A stretch of DNA of 64,000 nucleotides from Mixophyes australis (lineage: Eukaryota; Chordata; Amphibia; Anura; Limnodynastidae): NCBI GenBank assembly GCA_036250195.1, contig JAVHZZ010000005.1:74263505-74327504 (forward strand), in the 5' to 3' direction. How positions within the stretch are numbered: position 1 is the stretch's first letter; each line of letters opens with the position of its first letter. Below, one piece after another: positions 22,529 through 31,865 of this stretch. Made by a program: the position numbers and the translations under genes. Under the pieces are notes generated by a model. That model saw nothing but the letters and a program-made list of their open reading frames with translations. It searched no databases and was not told the origin of the DNA.

Positions 22529-23801
22529 GTAGTGAGGGTTTGGTGCAGTGAGTGCTCACACTCAGGATATCCATATAATAATGTTGAAAAAAATGCTTTA
22601 AACAGAAGGTAATAAATTAGTTAATTTTGGATGAAAAAAAATTATATTTTAACAAACTATTCACAAAAAAATATTGTTAAATGTGTTGGCCACACCTAAT
22701 TTTAATAAGTACATTTCTAAATTAACTTTCATGTTGAAAACACATTTTTTATTTTGTGCGGAGTTTACAAAAAAAATAACGTACTCTGATCTTCTTTTCC
22801 TGCTCAGCCGGTTTAAAAGAAGCTAGGCAGGTGTTGTCCCTTCCCTGTGAACTTCCCATGATTTATTAGATAACAACCCAAAGGCTTTTTAAAGTACAGG
22901 CACAGAATTTGTACACATTTGCTGTGTATCACTGGCTTTATTTGTTTAGTAGGCAACAAAACTAAATTGGAAACTGATTGACTTTAAAACTTGGGTTTGG
23001 TAACTGTGACAGGTGAAGAAAGCATACACCTGAGCTTTAGAGGGAATGAATGACAGACCTAGAATGATAACACTGCAGGAAAAATGTCTTGGAGGCACCA
23101 GTAGTGGGAGGGAGGTAAACATAAAACTCTGAGGCTGGCAACAAAACAGGTGATGCATATTCAGCCAACTTTTATCATTGTACCTCGGTGAACATTAATG
23201 GTTATTTGTTAACCACAAAAAATGTAACTCTGCCCTGCTTGTTTATGCATGCAAGTGTGCCAACTTGTCCACCTATAGCATTTCAAGGTGCATGCTCAGT
23301 TCCCAGTCTACCCCTGGAAAGTCAATCTGCGTCTGAAAATCTGAAAATGCACATGGTAGAGAGAGTTAGTCACTTTGTATCTTCTAAAATAATGCGATCA
23401 TCAATGATGTGTTAAATTAATTGTGAGAGTGTCTCAGGACTGACTTTATTTCATGCCACTTTTGTAATTTTGAAGGGAATTATTACATTGGTCTAAGGAC
23501 TTCTAGGAGTGTGATTTCTCATAGTAGTGCAACTGGAAGGTGCAAAATGCATCCCGTTAAAAGTATAGAATGAGATTTAATCTTCGCCATATTTAAATAA
23601 TACCTCAAATCCACTTAATTCTCCCACTACACAGTGTAAATTTCTGCATCCCCACAGATGCCACCATCGTGGCCTGTAAATCTATATACTTATATATAAA
23701 ACTGGATGCATTTGTGTAAAAGTAGGTTCATGATTTCACAAATCAGCATTACTTTTATTTTTGATTTTATGCCCAAAGAAGCAACAAATTATATTTCTCA
23801 C

Positions 23802-23917
23802 CTGAATTTTTCAAGCTCTACCGATTCAGTTGATTCTTGCCACTGATTTTTGGAGGTGTGGATCTTTCCAAACTTCTGTTGAGGCTTTGGTGTGCTGGTA
23901 ACTTTTAAAGCTGGGAG
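23802..23917 (-). CDS. NEK10: NEK10 coding exon 3
   Basis: 116 nt between acceptor tttttttgaag and donor gtgagaa. Encodes 38 residues starting LPALKVT and ending WQESTESVELEKF, plus AG of a split Ser codon. The QW-EST--VELE-F motif is what ties it to NEK10. Low-complexity Lys/Gln/Thr-rich sequence in the middle suggests a poorly ordered linker before the helical repeats. Confidence 0.9.
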
Positions 23918-23999
23918 CTTCAAAAAAACAACAACATATGTTTAACATCTAGATATTGATTAGATACAGTACACAGATGCAAGAACACTGAATAGATAC

Positions 24000-24995
24000 A
24001 ATCTATAAATACTCCTTGAAATGTCTGTGTTTCTACATGACACATTTATGTAATCCCTTGTTTGCTTGATGTGTGGTGATGGTGTATTTCTTTATAACGC
24101 CTACCTTTGGTCAACCACCCAGTGGATGCTGAGTCTCTTTCGCCTTAGGATCTTGTGGGTGAACAGCAAACACGTGTCCCAGCCAATACAGATATAATAA
24201 CAACAAAATGTGTAAAGTACAGATATGGTAGCATTATCATAAGAACTGACACTCTCGCATAATGGCACTGTCAATCTCTCACTCCTCTGGCTCGATACAG
24301 CTGTAGTCTGATAAGCACACATTTTACTCAGCTCATGGTTACACTTGGGATACTAGCAAATGCCTCTCTGAGGAAATACTCACTGTCATCCAACTCAACT
24401 CATATATAGGACACGTTACCAGCATCCTGCCCTGTATGTGCCCTCCGTCTTAACTCTATCACATTTCTGCATCACCACTGGCCTCTCTCTGCATTACCTC
24501 GAAAATCAGAAACATTTGAGCAATTGGGTTTCCCTCAGCATACTTGACAGGTTTGGACGGATATATCTTAAGACTAGAACTTGCATGACTTGAAGCTAAA
24601 GCCAAGCATTAGGATAAATGTACACTTTGGTATCACTTCTGGTATTGAATGAGCCTGTTAAGGTTGTCAGAAAATGACCACATAAAAAGGCAGACAATGG
24701 TTACTTTCCAACAACATTTACCAAAATGCATGAGAAGGTTCTGGTTGATTTCAATCAGATTATTATTGGGCTTCATGATCATTTTCTCACCAAATTCTCT
24801 GCAATACTGAGCCAATTGCTCGATATTGGTATGCATTATTGCAGTGTAAGGTGGACAGCATAAGATGTATGTCCTGAATGAAAGGTAAGCTTGTAAACAA
24901 TATCGGAATTATGGGGGCCAAAGAGGGTCTGCTATAGGGTCCAAAGGCGAGGGGGCATGGCAATGCTGAGTTGCTTTCCTCCTTGACACAGCGAG
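24000..24995. other. NEK10 intron 2 DNA, no recognisable gene
   Basis: AT-rich sequence between exon 3 and the Gypsy element. Short ORFs (24101-24322, 24633-24836, both minus) show no motifs I recognise. Confidence 0.5.
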
Positions 24996-25000
24996 CATGC
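24996..25000. repeat. Gypsy target-site duplication, left copy
   Basis: CATGC, repeated at 30445-30449 directly after the 3' LTR. Confidence 0.88.
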
Positions 25001-25603
25001 TGTCACGGACTTACCTGATCCCCGCCGCTCCTTCCAGCCGCACTTCCGCATTCAGGACCATGTGACCGCACCCGGAGGCGGTCACATGACCACAACCCTA
25101 GAGGCGGGGATTTTGAATCCCCTTCAGTATAAAAACCTCACTCTGACACTCGCTGAGTGTCAGAGCAACACTTACCTGTTCCTGGCTCCTGCTCTTCGTG
25201 GATTGCAGTGTCTTCCAGTTTCCAGTGTCTCTTGTGTGCTGATCTCTGCCTGTTTGACTTCCCTGGCTCTCCTATCCCTGTGTACCGACCCGGCTTGCTG
25301 ACCATTCTCCTATTCTTGTGACCCGTGTACCGAACCTGGCTTGTTGACTCCGAGTTGCCTTCTGATTCTGCCTGACTCCATTCCTGTGTACCGAACCGGC
25401 TTGTTGACTCCGCTACCACCGCTTCACTCCGCTGTACTACATCTTGAGGCGAACCTGGGGACCGCGACCTGCGACTCCTGGCAGCGAAGCCCACCCCGCC
25501 TTGCGGCGGTTCTTGGTGAACACCGGGGAGATCGTTAGACTCCGCACCTCAGGTAAGCCAGTGATAATCAAGATTAGTAATATAGTATCCAGAATCTGTT
25601 ACA
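25001..25603 (+). repeat. Gypsy 5' LTR
   Basis: 603 bp, TGTCACGG...GTTACA. Contains a TATA box (25128-25135), a perfect 10-bp inverted repeat (CTCTGACACT/AGTGTCAGAG, 25141-25165) at the presumed transcription start, three tandem GTGTACCGA-CC..GGCTTG-TGAC units (about 25281-25410), and the block GCGGTTCTTGGTGAACACC shared with other LTRs in the window. Confidence 0.95.
25128..25135 (+). promoter_or_regulatory. Gypsy LTR TATA box
   Basis: TATAAAAA; about 31 bp downstream is GTCAGAGCAA (25159), the expected transcript 5' end. The same arrangement exists in the 3' LTR. Confidence 0.75.
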
Positions 25604-25605
25604 GT

Positions 25606-25615
25606 TTGCTCTGAC
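25606..25615 (+). promoter_or_regulatory. Self-complementary primer-binding site
   Basis: TTGCTCTGAC begins two bases after the 5' LTR and is the exact complement of GTCAGAGCAA at 25159-25168, the sequence at the predicted RNA 5' end. No tRNA-type site (TGG...) is present. This is the layout expected for self-primed reverse transcription, established for Tf1 and proposed for sushi elements. Confidence 0.8.
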
Positions 25616-25616
25616 C

Positions 25617-26540
25617 ATGGATACCACAGCTAAAGATCTGTTGGAGCATTTAGTAGGAAGGATGGATAAGCAAGAAGCTAACCAAGAGCAACTTTTAAAA
25701 TTCCTCAATAGTCTATCCACTCAGTTGGATGTTGTCCAGAACACCCTAGTGGCTGGTGGATCACCTGGGCCGGCAGTGGCCCCTGTACCTCAGGCCGCAG
25801 CAGCAGCTTCTTCCTCGCAGCTACGGTTACCTAACCCACCCAAGTTCAATGGAGACCCTAAAAATTGCAGAGGATTTTTAAATCAATGCTCCATACAATT
25901 CGAGCTTCTACCTAGGAACTTCCCCTCCGGAAAAACGAAAGTGGCCTATGTGATTTCGTTATTGTCCGGTCAAGCGTTAGCATGGGCTTCCCCCTTATGG
26001 GAGAGGGACGACCCCATTCTACATAACTTCAACCTCTTCTTGTCCACCTTCAAGAAAATATTTGATGAGCCAGGAAGGGTGTCCAATGCCGCTTCCGGCT
26101 TACTACGTCTCCGCCAGGGAAACCAGTCTGTGGGGCAGTATGCGGTCCACTTCAGAACCATGGCCTCTGAACTTCGCTGGAACGATGAGGCCCTAGTAGC
26201 TACATTCTGGCAGGGCCTTTCAGACCGAATCAAAGACGAGTTGGTATCCCAGGAACTCCCTACGTCTTTGGACGACATTATCTCCCTCTGTGTCAAAGTT
26301 GATTTGCGTTTCAAGGAACGTAATTCCGAGAAGGAACAGTCACGGCGTAGTATGATTCGCTTGGCCCCCAACTTCCAAACCCCTGTTCTTCCCCCTGAAG
26401 AGCCCATGCAACTTGGGAGGACCCGCCTATCAGCCGAAGAGAGGGAGAGGAGATTTCGGAACAAGTTGTGTTTATATTGTGGAGAGAGTGGCCATCTTCT
26501 GAGTTCTTGTCCCAAACGCTCGGGAAACGACAGGGCCTAA
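25617..26540 (+). CDS. Gypsy gag, intact
   Basis: 307 residues forming the capsid/nucleocapsid polyprotein. It begins 13 nt after the 5' LTR with MDTTAKDLLEHLV. An N-terminal Q/N-rich helix precedes an Ala/Pro linker (about 46-70). The capsid-like region contains PPKFNGDPKNCRGFLNQC and WASPLWERDDPIL, typical of sushi/PEG10-type gag. A single CCHC knuckle lies near the C terminus: C285-x2-C288-x4-H293-x4-C298. The last codons overlap a slippery heptamer that would feed ribosomes into pol. No lesion is seen, so gag alone could still be made. Confidence 0.93.
   Translation: MDTTAKDLLEHLVGRMDKQEANQEQLLKFLNSLSTQLDVVQNTLVAGGSPGPAVAPVPQAAAAASSSQLRLPNPPKFNGDPKNCRGFLNQCSIQFELLPRNFPSGKTKVAYVISLLSGQALAWASPLWERDDPILHNFNLFLSTFKKIFDEPGRVSNAASGLLRLRQGNQSVGQYAVHFRTMASELRWNDEALVATFWQGLSDRIKDELVSQELPTSLDDIISLCVKVDLRFKERNSEKEQSRRSMIRLAPNFQTPVLPPEEPMQLGRTRLSAEERERRFRNKLCLYCGESGHLLSSCPKRSGNDRA
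26522..26528 (+). promoter_or_regulatory. -1 ribosomal frameshift slippery site GGGAAAC
   Basis: G GGA AAC is in register with the gag frame (codons GGA 26523-25 and AAC 26526-28), ten bases before the gag stop at 26538. The pol frame is exactly -1 relative to gag. GGGAAAC is the slippery heptamer known from PEG10. A downstream pseudoknot is expected but I did not fold the RNA. Confidence 0.85.
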
Positions 26541-29500
26541 TGAGTTCTGGAGCTGTATCGTTGGGCCTCTTTTCTCAGTGTCAGTCAGTTCCCAATAGTA
26601 ATGATTGCCTGTCTATTCCCATTTCCCTTCAGTTAGGACAAAAGACCTTCCCGCAGTCGGCTCTTCTAGATTCCGGAGCCGCAGGAAATTTAATTTCTGC
26701 CACAGTAGTTAAACAATTCGCTATTCCCACACAAGCCTTGGAACAACCCATCTCTCTGATGGCCATTGATGGGGGAAGAATCCCTGAGGGGTCCATCCTG
26801 GTACGCACTATTCCTCTTCTACTTCAGATAGGAGCACTTCATCGGGAGAAGATTTCTTTTCTAGTAATACAGAGATCTACCAACCCAGTCATCCTAGGAC
26901 TTCCTTGGCTTCGTGTCCACTCTCCCACCTTGGACTGGAAATCTGGTCACATATTGTCCTGGGGACAGTCCTGCTTCTCTCGCTGCCTACGGAGAGTGGT
27001 TCCTCCGAATAGTCCCAGACGTTCCCAAGAATTTCCTGTGACTCTCCTGCCTGAGCCATACCAAACCTTCTCTGATGTTTTTTGTCAACAAGAGGCCACT
27101 AGACTTCCCCCTCACAGAATCTGGGACTGTGGCATTGATCTGATACCTGGTAAACCCATTCCCAGGGGCCGTGTTTACCCCCTTTCCCTCCCGGAGTCTA
27201 AGGCTATGGAGGAGTACATCCAAGAAAATCTAAACAGGGGCTTCATCCGCAAGTCTGCCTCCCCAGCTAGGGCTGGCTTCTTCTTCGTAAAAAAGAAAGA
27301 TGGGGCCTCCGCCCTTGCATTGATTACAGAGGCCTGAATGCCATTACCGTTAAAAATCGGTATCCACTGCCACTGATTTCTGAATTATTTGACCGGATTA
27401 AGGGTGCCACCATCTTTTCTAAACTTGACCTCAGAGGAGCGTATAACCTTATACGCATTAAGGAGGGGGATGAATGGAAGACGGCGTTTAACACCCGAGA
27501 CGGCCACTTTGAATATCTGGTCATGCCTTTCGGGCTATGCAATGCCCCAGCCATATTTCAGAGCTTTATGAATGAGCTGTTTCAAGACCTCTTGTACCAA
27601 TCTGTAGTCATCTACTTGGACGACATTCTCATCTTTTCTCAAGATCTAGCATCTCATCGTACTCATGTATTGGAGGTCCTCTCTCGTATCCGAAAAAATC
27701 AGTTATTTTGCAAATTGGAGAAATGCACCTTCGAGCAGAGACAAATTCCCTTCCTGGGATATATTATTTCGGGCACCGGTCTACAGATGGATCCCACAAA
27801 ATTGAAAGCCATACTTGACTGGCCCCAACCTTCGGGCCTTAAGGCCACTCAACGCTTCCTAGGATTCTCCAACTATTATCGTCAATTTATCAAGGGGTAC
27901 TCCTCTCTCGTGGCTCCCATCACAGCATTGACCCGCAAATCTGCTGATGCTGGTATTTGGTCCTCTGAGGCTATCCAAGCCTTTATATTATTAAAGTCTC
28001 TCTTTTCATCTGCACCCATTCTTCAACAGCCAGATTGTTCTCGTCCTTTTGTCCTGGAGGTAGATGCCTCTTCTGTTGGCATAGGAGCCGTACTATCACA
28101 GCGAGGTCCTTCTGGAAAACTTCATCCCTGCGGATTCTTTTCCCGTCGCTTTTTACCTGCTGAGAGGAATTATGGGATTGGCGACAAAGAGCTCCTGGCC
28201 ATCAAGTTGGCTCTCTCCGAATGGAGACATTTACTAGAAGGAGCGCAATTCCCTATCACCATATATACCGACCATAAGAATTTGCTTTACTTACGCACTG
28301 CTCGATGTCTAAACCCTTGACAAGCAAGGTGGTCCTTATTCTTCTCACGCTTTGATTTCAACATCACTTTTCACTCGGGATCTAAGAATACGAAGGCAGA
28401 CGCCTTATCTCGCTCTTTTGATCCAGCTGACATGGAATCCTCGGAAGATAAGAAATTCATTGTAAATCCATGTCAAGTATTGGCAGCTACACACCTGAAA
28501 AAGGGTTGTCCTCCAGGCAAAACATTCATCTTGCCACATCTACGCACCCGGCTCCTTCACTGGGCTCATCACTCACTCTTCTCTGGGCATGCCGGCATTC
28601 GCAAGACCTGGGACTTATTGTCCCAAAGCTACTGGTGGCCTTCCTTGCTGGAGGATGTGAAGAGATTTGTTGCTGCTTGTTCCAAATGTGCTCAACACAA
28701 GACCTCTAGGAAGAAGCCTTATGGATGCTTGCTCCCATTACCCATTCCTGATTACCCTTGGTCACAGATCTCCATGGATTTTATCACGGACCTTCCCCCT
28801 TCCAAATCCTGTACTGTAGTGCTTGTGGTCACAGATCGCTTCTCTAAAACAGCCCACTTTATTGCTCTCAAAGGCCTTCCTTCTTCCTCCTCCTTAGCCG
28901 ATATTTTTATTAAAGAAATATTTCGCCTCCATGGCTGTCCTCAACATATTGTCTCCGATAGGGGATCACAATTCATATCAAAATTTTGGCTGTCTTTTTG
29001 CAATAAATCCGGGATTAAGCTTGACTTTTCTTCCGCATATCATCCCCAGTCCAATGGGGCTACTGAGAGAACCAACCAAGAATTAGAGAAGTTTCTAAGA
29101 ATATTTATCTCTAGTAACCAAGACAACTGGGTGGACCTTCTCCCTTGGGCCAAGTTCGCCCATAACAACCATTTTCATGAGGCCATCTCTAACTCCCCCT
29201 TTTTTGTTCTGTATGGCTGCCATCCTAGACTACCCACCTTCTCTCAAATCTCATCTTCTGAAGTTTCAGCAGTGGACTCTCTGTTTCGTAACTTCTCTGA
29301 TATTTGGGAACAAACCAAGACAAATTTAAAGCAAGCAACTACTCGTTCCAAAAAATTCTACGATAAAAGGAGAAGAATGACTCCAAGTTTTGCAGTTGGT
29401 GACAGGGTATGGCTATCCACCCAGAACATTCGTTTAAAGGTTCCCACTAAAAAATTTGCTCCCAAGTTTATTTACCCATTTGCTATATCTGAGATTATTA

Positions 29501-29810
29501 ATCCCGTAGCCTTTAGATTGAGTCTGCCTCCCTCTTTACGCATACCCAATGTCTTCCATGTCTCCTTGTTAAAACCGATGGTAACCAACAGATTTTCCAC
29601 CTCATCCAGAACTCCTCCTCCTGCTGTGGATTGGGATCAAGTTGAATACGAGATTAAAACTATCCTAGATTCTCGTAAAGTTCAATACAGTTCTTGGTAA
29701 ATTGGAAGTATTTCGGCTCTGAGGAGCGCTCATGGGTAAGAGCCATTGATCTACATGCTCCCCGTCTACTTAAATCCTTCCATAAAAAATTTCCTTTGAA
29801 ACCCTATTAG
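26526..29810 (+). pseudogene. Gypsy pol (protease-RT-RNase H-integrase-chromodomain), three lesions
   Basis: Entered by -1 frameshifting from gag. Domains in order: protease with LLDSGAAGN (about 26663-26690); RT from PLSLPESKAMEEYI through YLDD at 27613-27624; RNase H with LEVDASSVGIG (about 28050-28080) and TDHKNL; integrase HHCC (HHSLFSGHAG...CSKCAQHK), then the core with MDFITDLP, SDRGSQF and ATERTNQELE; and a C-terminal LKP/chromodomain tail ending at TAG 29808. Lesions: a G run at 27302-27305 is one base short, a TGA at 28318-28320 stands where CGA is expected (a CpG transition), and one base is missing near 29686-29690 inside the chromodomain. Otherwise the reading is clean, so inactivation is recent. 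Confidence 0.92.
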
Positions 29811-29843
29811 GTGTTCGGAGTCCACCTTTATGGCAGGGGGTAC

Positions 29844-30444
29844 TGTCACGGACTTACCTGATCCCCGCCGCTCCGTCCAGCCGCACTTCCGCATTCAGGA
29901 CCATGTGACCGCACCCGGAGGCGGTCACATGACCACAACCCTAGAGGCGGGGATTTTGAATCCCCTTCAGTATAAAAACCTCACTCTGACACTCGCTGAG
30001 TGTCAGAGCAACACTTACCTGTTCCTGGCTCCTGCTCTTCGTGGATTGCAGTCTTCCAGTTTCCAGTGTCTGCTGTGTGCTGATCTCTGCCTGTTTGACT
30101 TCCCTGGCTCTCCTATCCCTGTGTACCGACCCGGCTTGCTGACCATTCTCCTATTCTTGTGACCCGTGTACCGAACCTGGCTTGTTGACTCCGAGTTGCC
30201 TTCTGATTCTGCCTGACTCCATTCCTGTGTACCGAACCGGCTTGTTGACTCCGCTACCACCGCTTCACTCCGCTGTACTACATCTTGAGGCGAACCTGGG
30301 GACCGCAACCTGCGACTCCTGGCAGCGAAGCCCACCCCGCCTTGCGGCGGTTCTTGGTGAACACCGGGGAGATCGTTAGACTCCGCACCTCAGGTAAGCC
30401 AGTGCTAATCAAGATTAGTAATATAGTATCCAGAATCTGTTACA
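29844..30444 (+). repeat. Gypsy 3' LTR
   Basis: 601 bp, about 99% identical to the 5' LTR by eye, preceded by a purine-rich tract ending GGCAGGGGGTAC. Differences noted: T/G at the CTCC(T/G)TCC site, a 2-bp GT deletion after TTGCAGT, CT/GC in the CAGTGTCT-- site, G/A in ACCGC-ACC and A/C in CAGTG-TAATC. Confidence 0.95.
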
Positions 30445-30449
30445 CATGC
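30445..30449. repeat. Gypsy target-site duplication, right copy
   Basis: CATGC, identical to 24996-25000. Confidence 0.88.
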
Positions 30450-31865
30450 ACAGAGAAGATCTCTTTATTGTAATAATTCAATCTGCTTCATCCAGTGGTT
30501 ATTGTTTTTCGGTACTGGACAACCAAATTTTCAAACATGGATGATCATAATTTTGGAATATCTGTTTGACTAAGATCTTTTGTGTGCTACACACATAGAG
30601 TATAGAGTAGGGAGCCTCACACGTAGACCCTGGAGAGTATATACACAGCATTTATTCAATAGTTTACTTGGAAGGTTAAAACAGGATCTATTGTATCTAC
30701 ATTTGATTATGGCTGTTGTCATTTAGGACATGATCATAAATGACCTGATTATCCTGTTAAAGTAATTTTATCATTTTCAAATAAGCATTGCCCAATCAAT
30801 TGTATGTGTTTCCAAAGCACAAAGTGATTTATTTTAGCAGATGTAAATAGTCAACAATTCAATACATTATTATATTATGATACAGTACAGTACAGCCAAT
30901 ACCAAAAGATAAATACATACCGCTTGCGCTACGCTGCGCTAACCACAGGCACCCCTGGACAGTGATTCACCTTAGAATACTGTGATCAGTGAAGTCTGAG
31001 AGCTGGGTGCACAGCTATGATCATATATACACAGTCAGTGTTACAAAGAACAATAGAGATGACGTAGATTGTTTCTATAGGTCCAGACGTTGGGTGGGTC
31101 CAGGGTAAACAGGTCATAGGCTGATTCAATCTAAGGAATCCAAAGGTGGGGGGTAATCTCTCCAGGGGATCTGCTCCTTTCTTCCCGCCAATGCTCCAGT
31201 TACAACTAAGTCAATTAGCATTTCATAGCCAACATCATACAAAGGTTTATTCCCTAATATCAATAACTAAAGTATGCAATGTGCGATCTCTTCGCCAACT
31301 GCACCGGACAGCTGCTGATGAATAGGGCTTTAATATGACACTAGGCATGATACCTTTCCTATAACCTGTACCTTGAATATCACTGAAGTGTACGTATAAT
31401 CATTATATATATATATATACTACTAATAAACCAAATACTATCTGCTCATAAATTACAGTGTAACGGAACCAATATGAATATGAATTATATAAATAACTAA
31501 ATGTTGTAATGCGAGTGTGTGCGTGTGTATTTTACTGTGCGATCGCACCACGCCACGTGTTACGTGGCGTACGGATCGCAATCGCACGGCAAAACAATAT
31601 TAAACCAATATACTTTCGTTCATCCAATTATACGACTTCGACAATCCTCATAGCAAATGTAGGAGAAAAGAGGTTTACAGGTTCCCAGAAAACCCATTCT
31701 AGATCAGACATACTGATTTATGTAGGTAGGAGTGAGAGGTGGTTACCAGAGAGGAGAAAAGGTGCAGGTCAGAGGTAGATCTAAGAATATGGAAGGGAGA
31801 GTATTTTTATATGAAATTTTAGATGTATAAAGGGATGGTATTGTTGAGGACTTTGTAAGTAAGGG
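30450..31865. other. Intronic DNA with a CpG-rich palindromic block; no gene recognised
   Basis: Mostly AT-rich. At 31535-31600 a CpG-rich segment contains TGCGATCGCA and GCCACGTgttACGTGGC inverted repeats and GATCGCAATCGCACGG. Another stretch near 30922 reads CGCTTGCGCTACGCTGCGCT. These could be pieces of an unidentified LTR or MITE. Short ORFs show no motifs. Confidence 0.4.

Larger units (their letters stand above)
25001..30444 (+). mobile_element. Tf1/sushi-type Gypsy LTR retrotransposon, full-length, pol defective
   Basis: 5.44 kb, two LTRs with TG...CA ends, 5-bp TSD CATGC, gag, then pol in the -1 frame with protease, RT, RNase H, integrase and a chromodomain-like tail. By eye the LTRs differ by about five substitutions and one 2-bp indel over 603 bp, so the insertion is recent. 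Gag is intact; pol has a 1-nt deletion, one nonsense codon and a second 1-nt deletion. Gag and pol style, the frameshift site and self-priming signals place it in the vertebrate Tf1/sushi chromovirus group that also gave rise to PEG10. It lies antisense in the NEK10 intron between exons 2 and 3. Confidence 0.95.

Noticed and set aside
25970..26515. 181-codon ORF on the minus strand
   Set aside because: Antisense shadow of the intact gag; no motif, and codon pattern follows gag.
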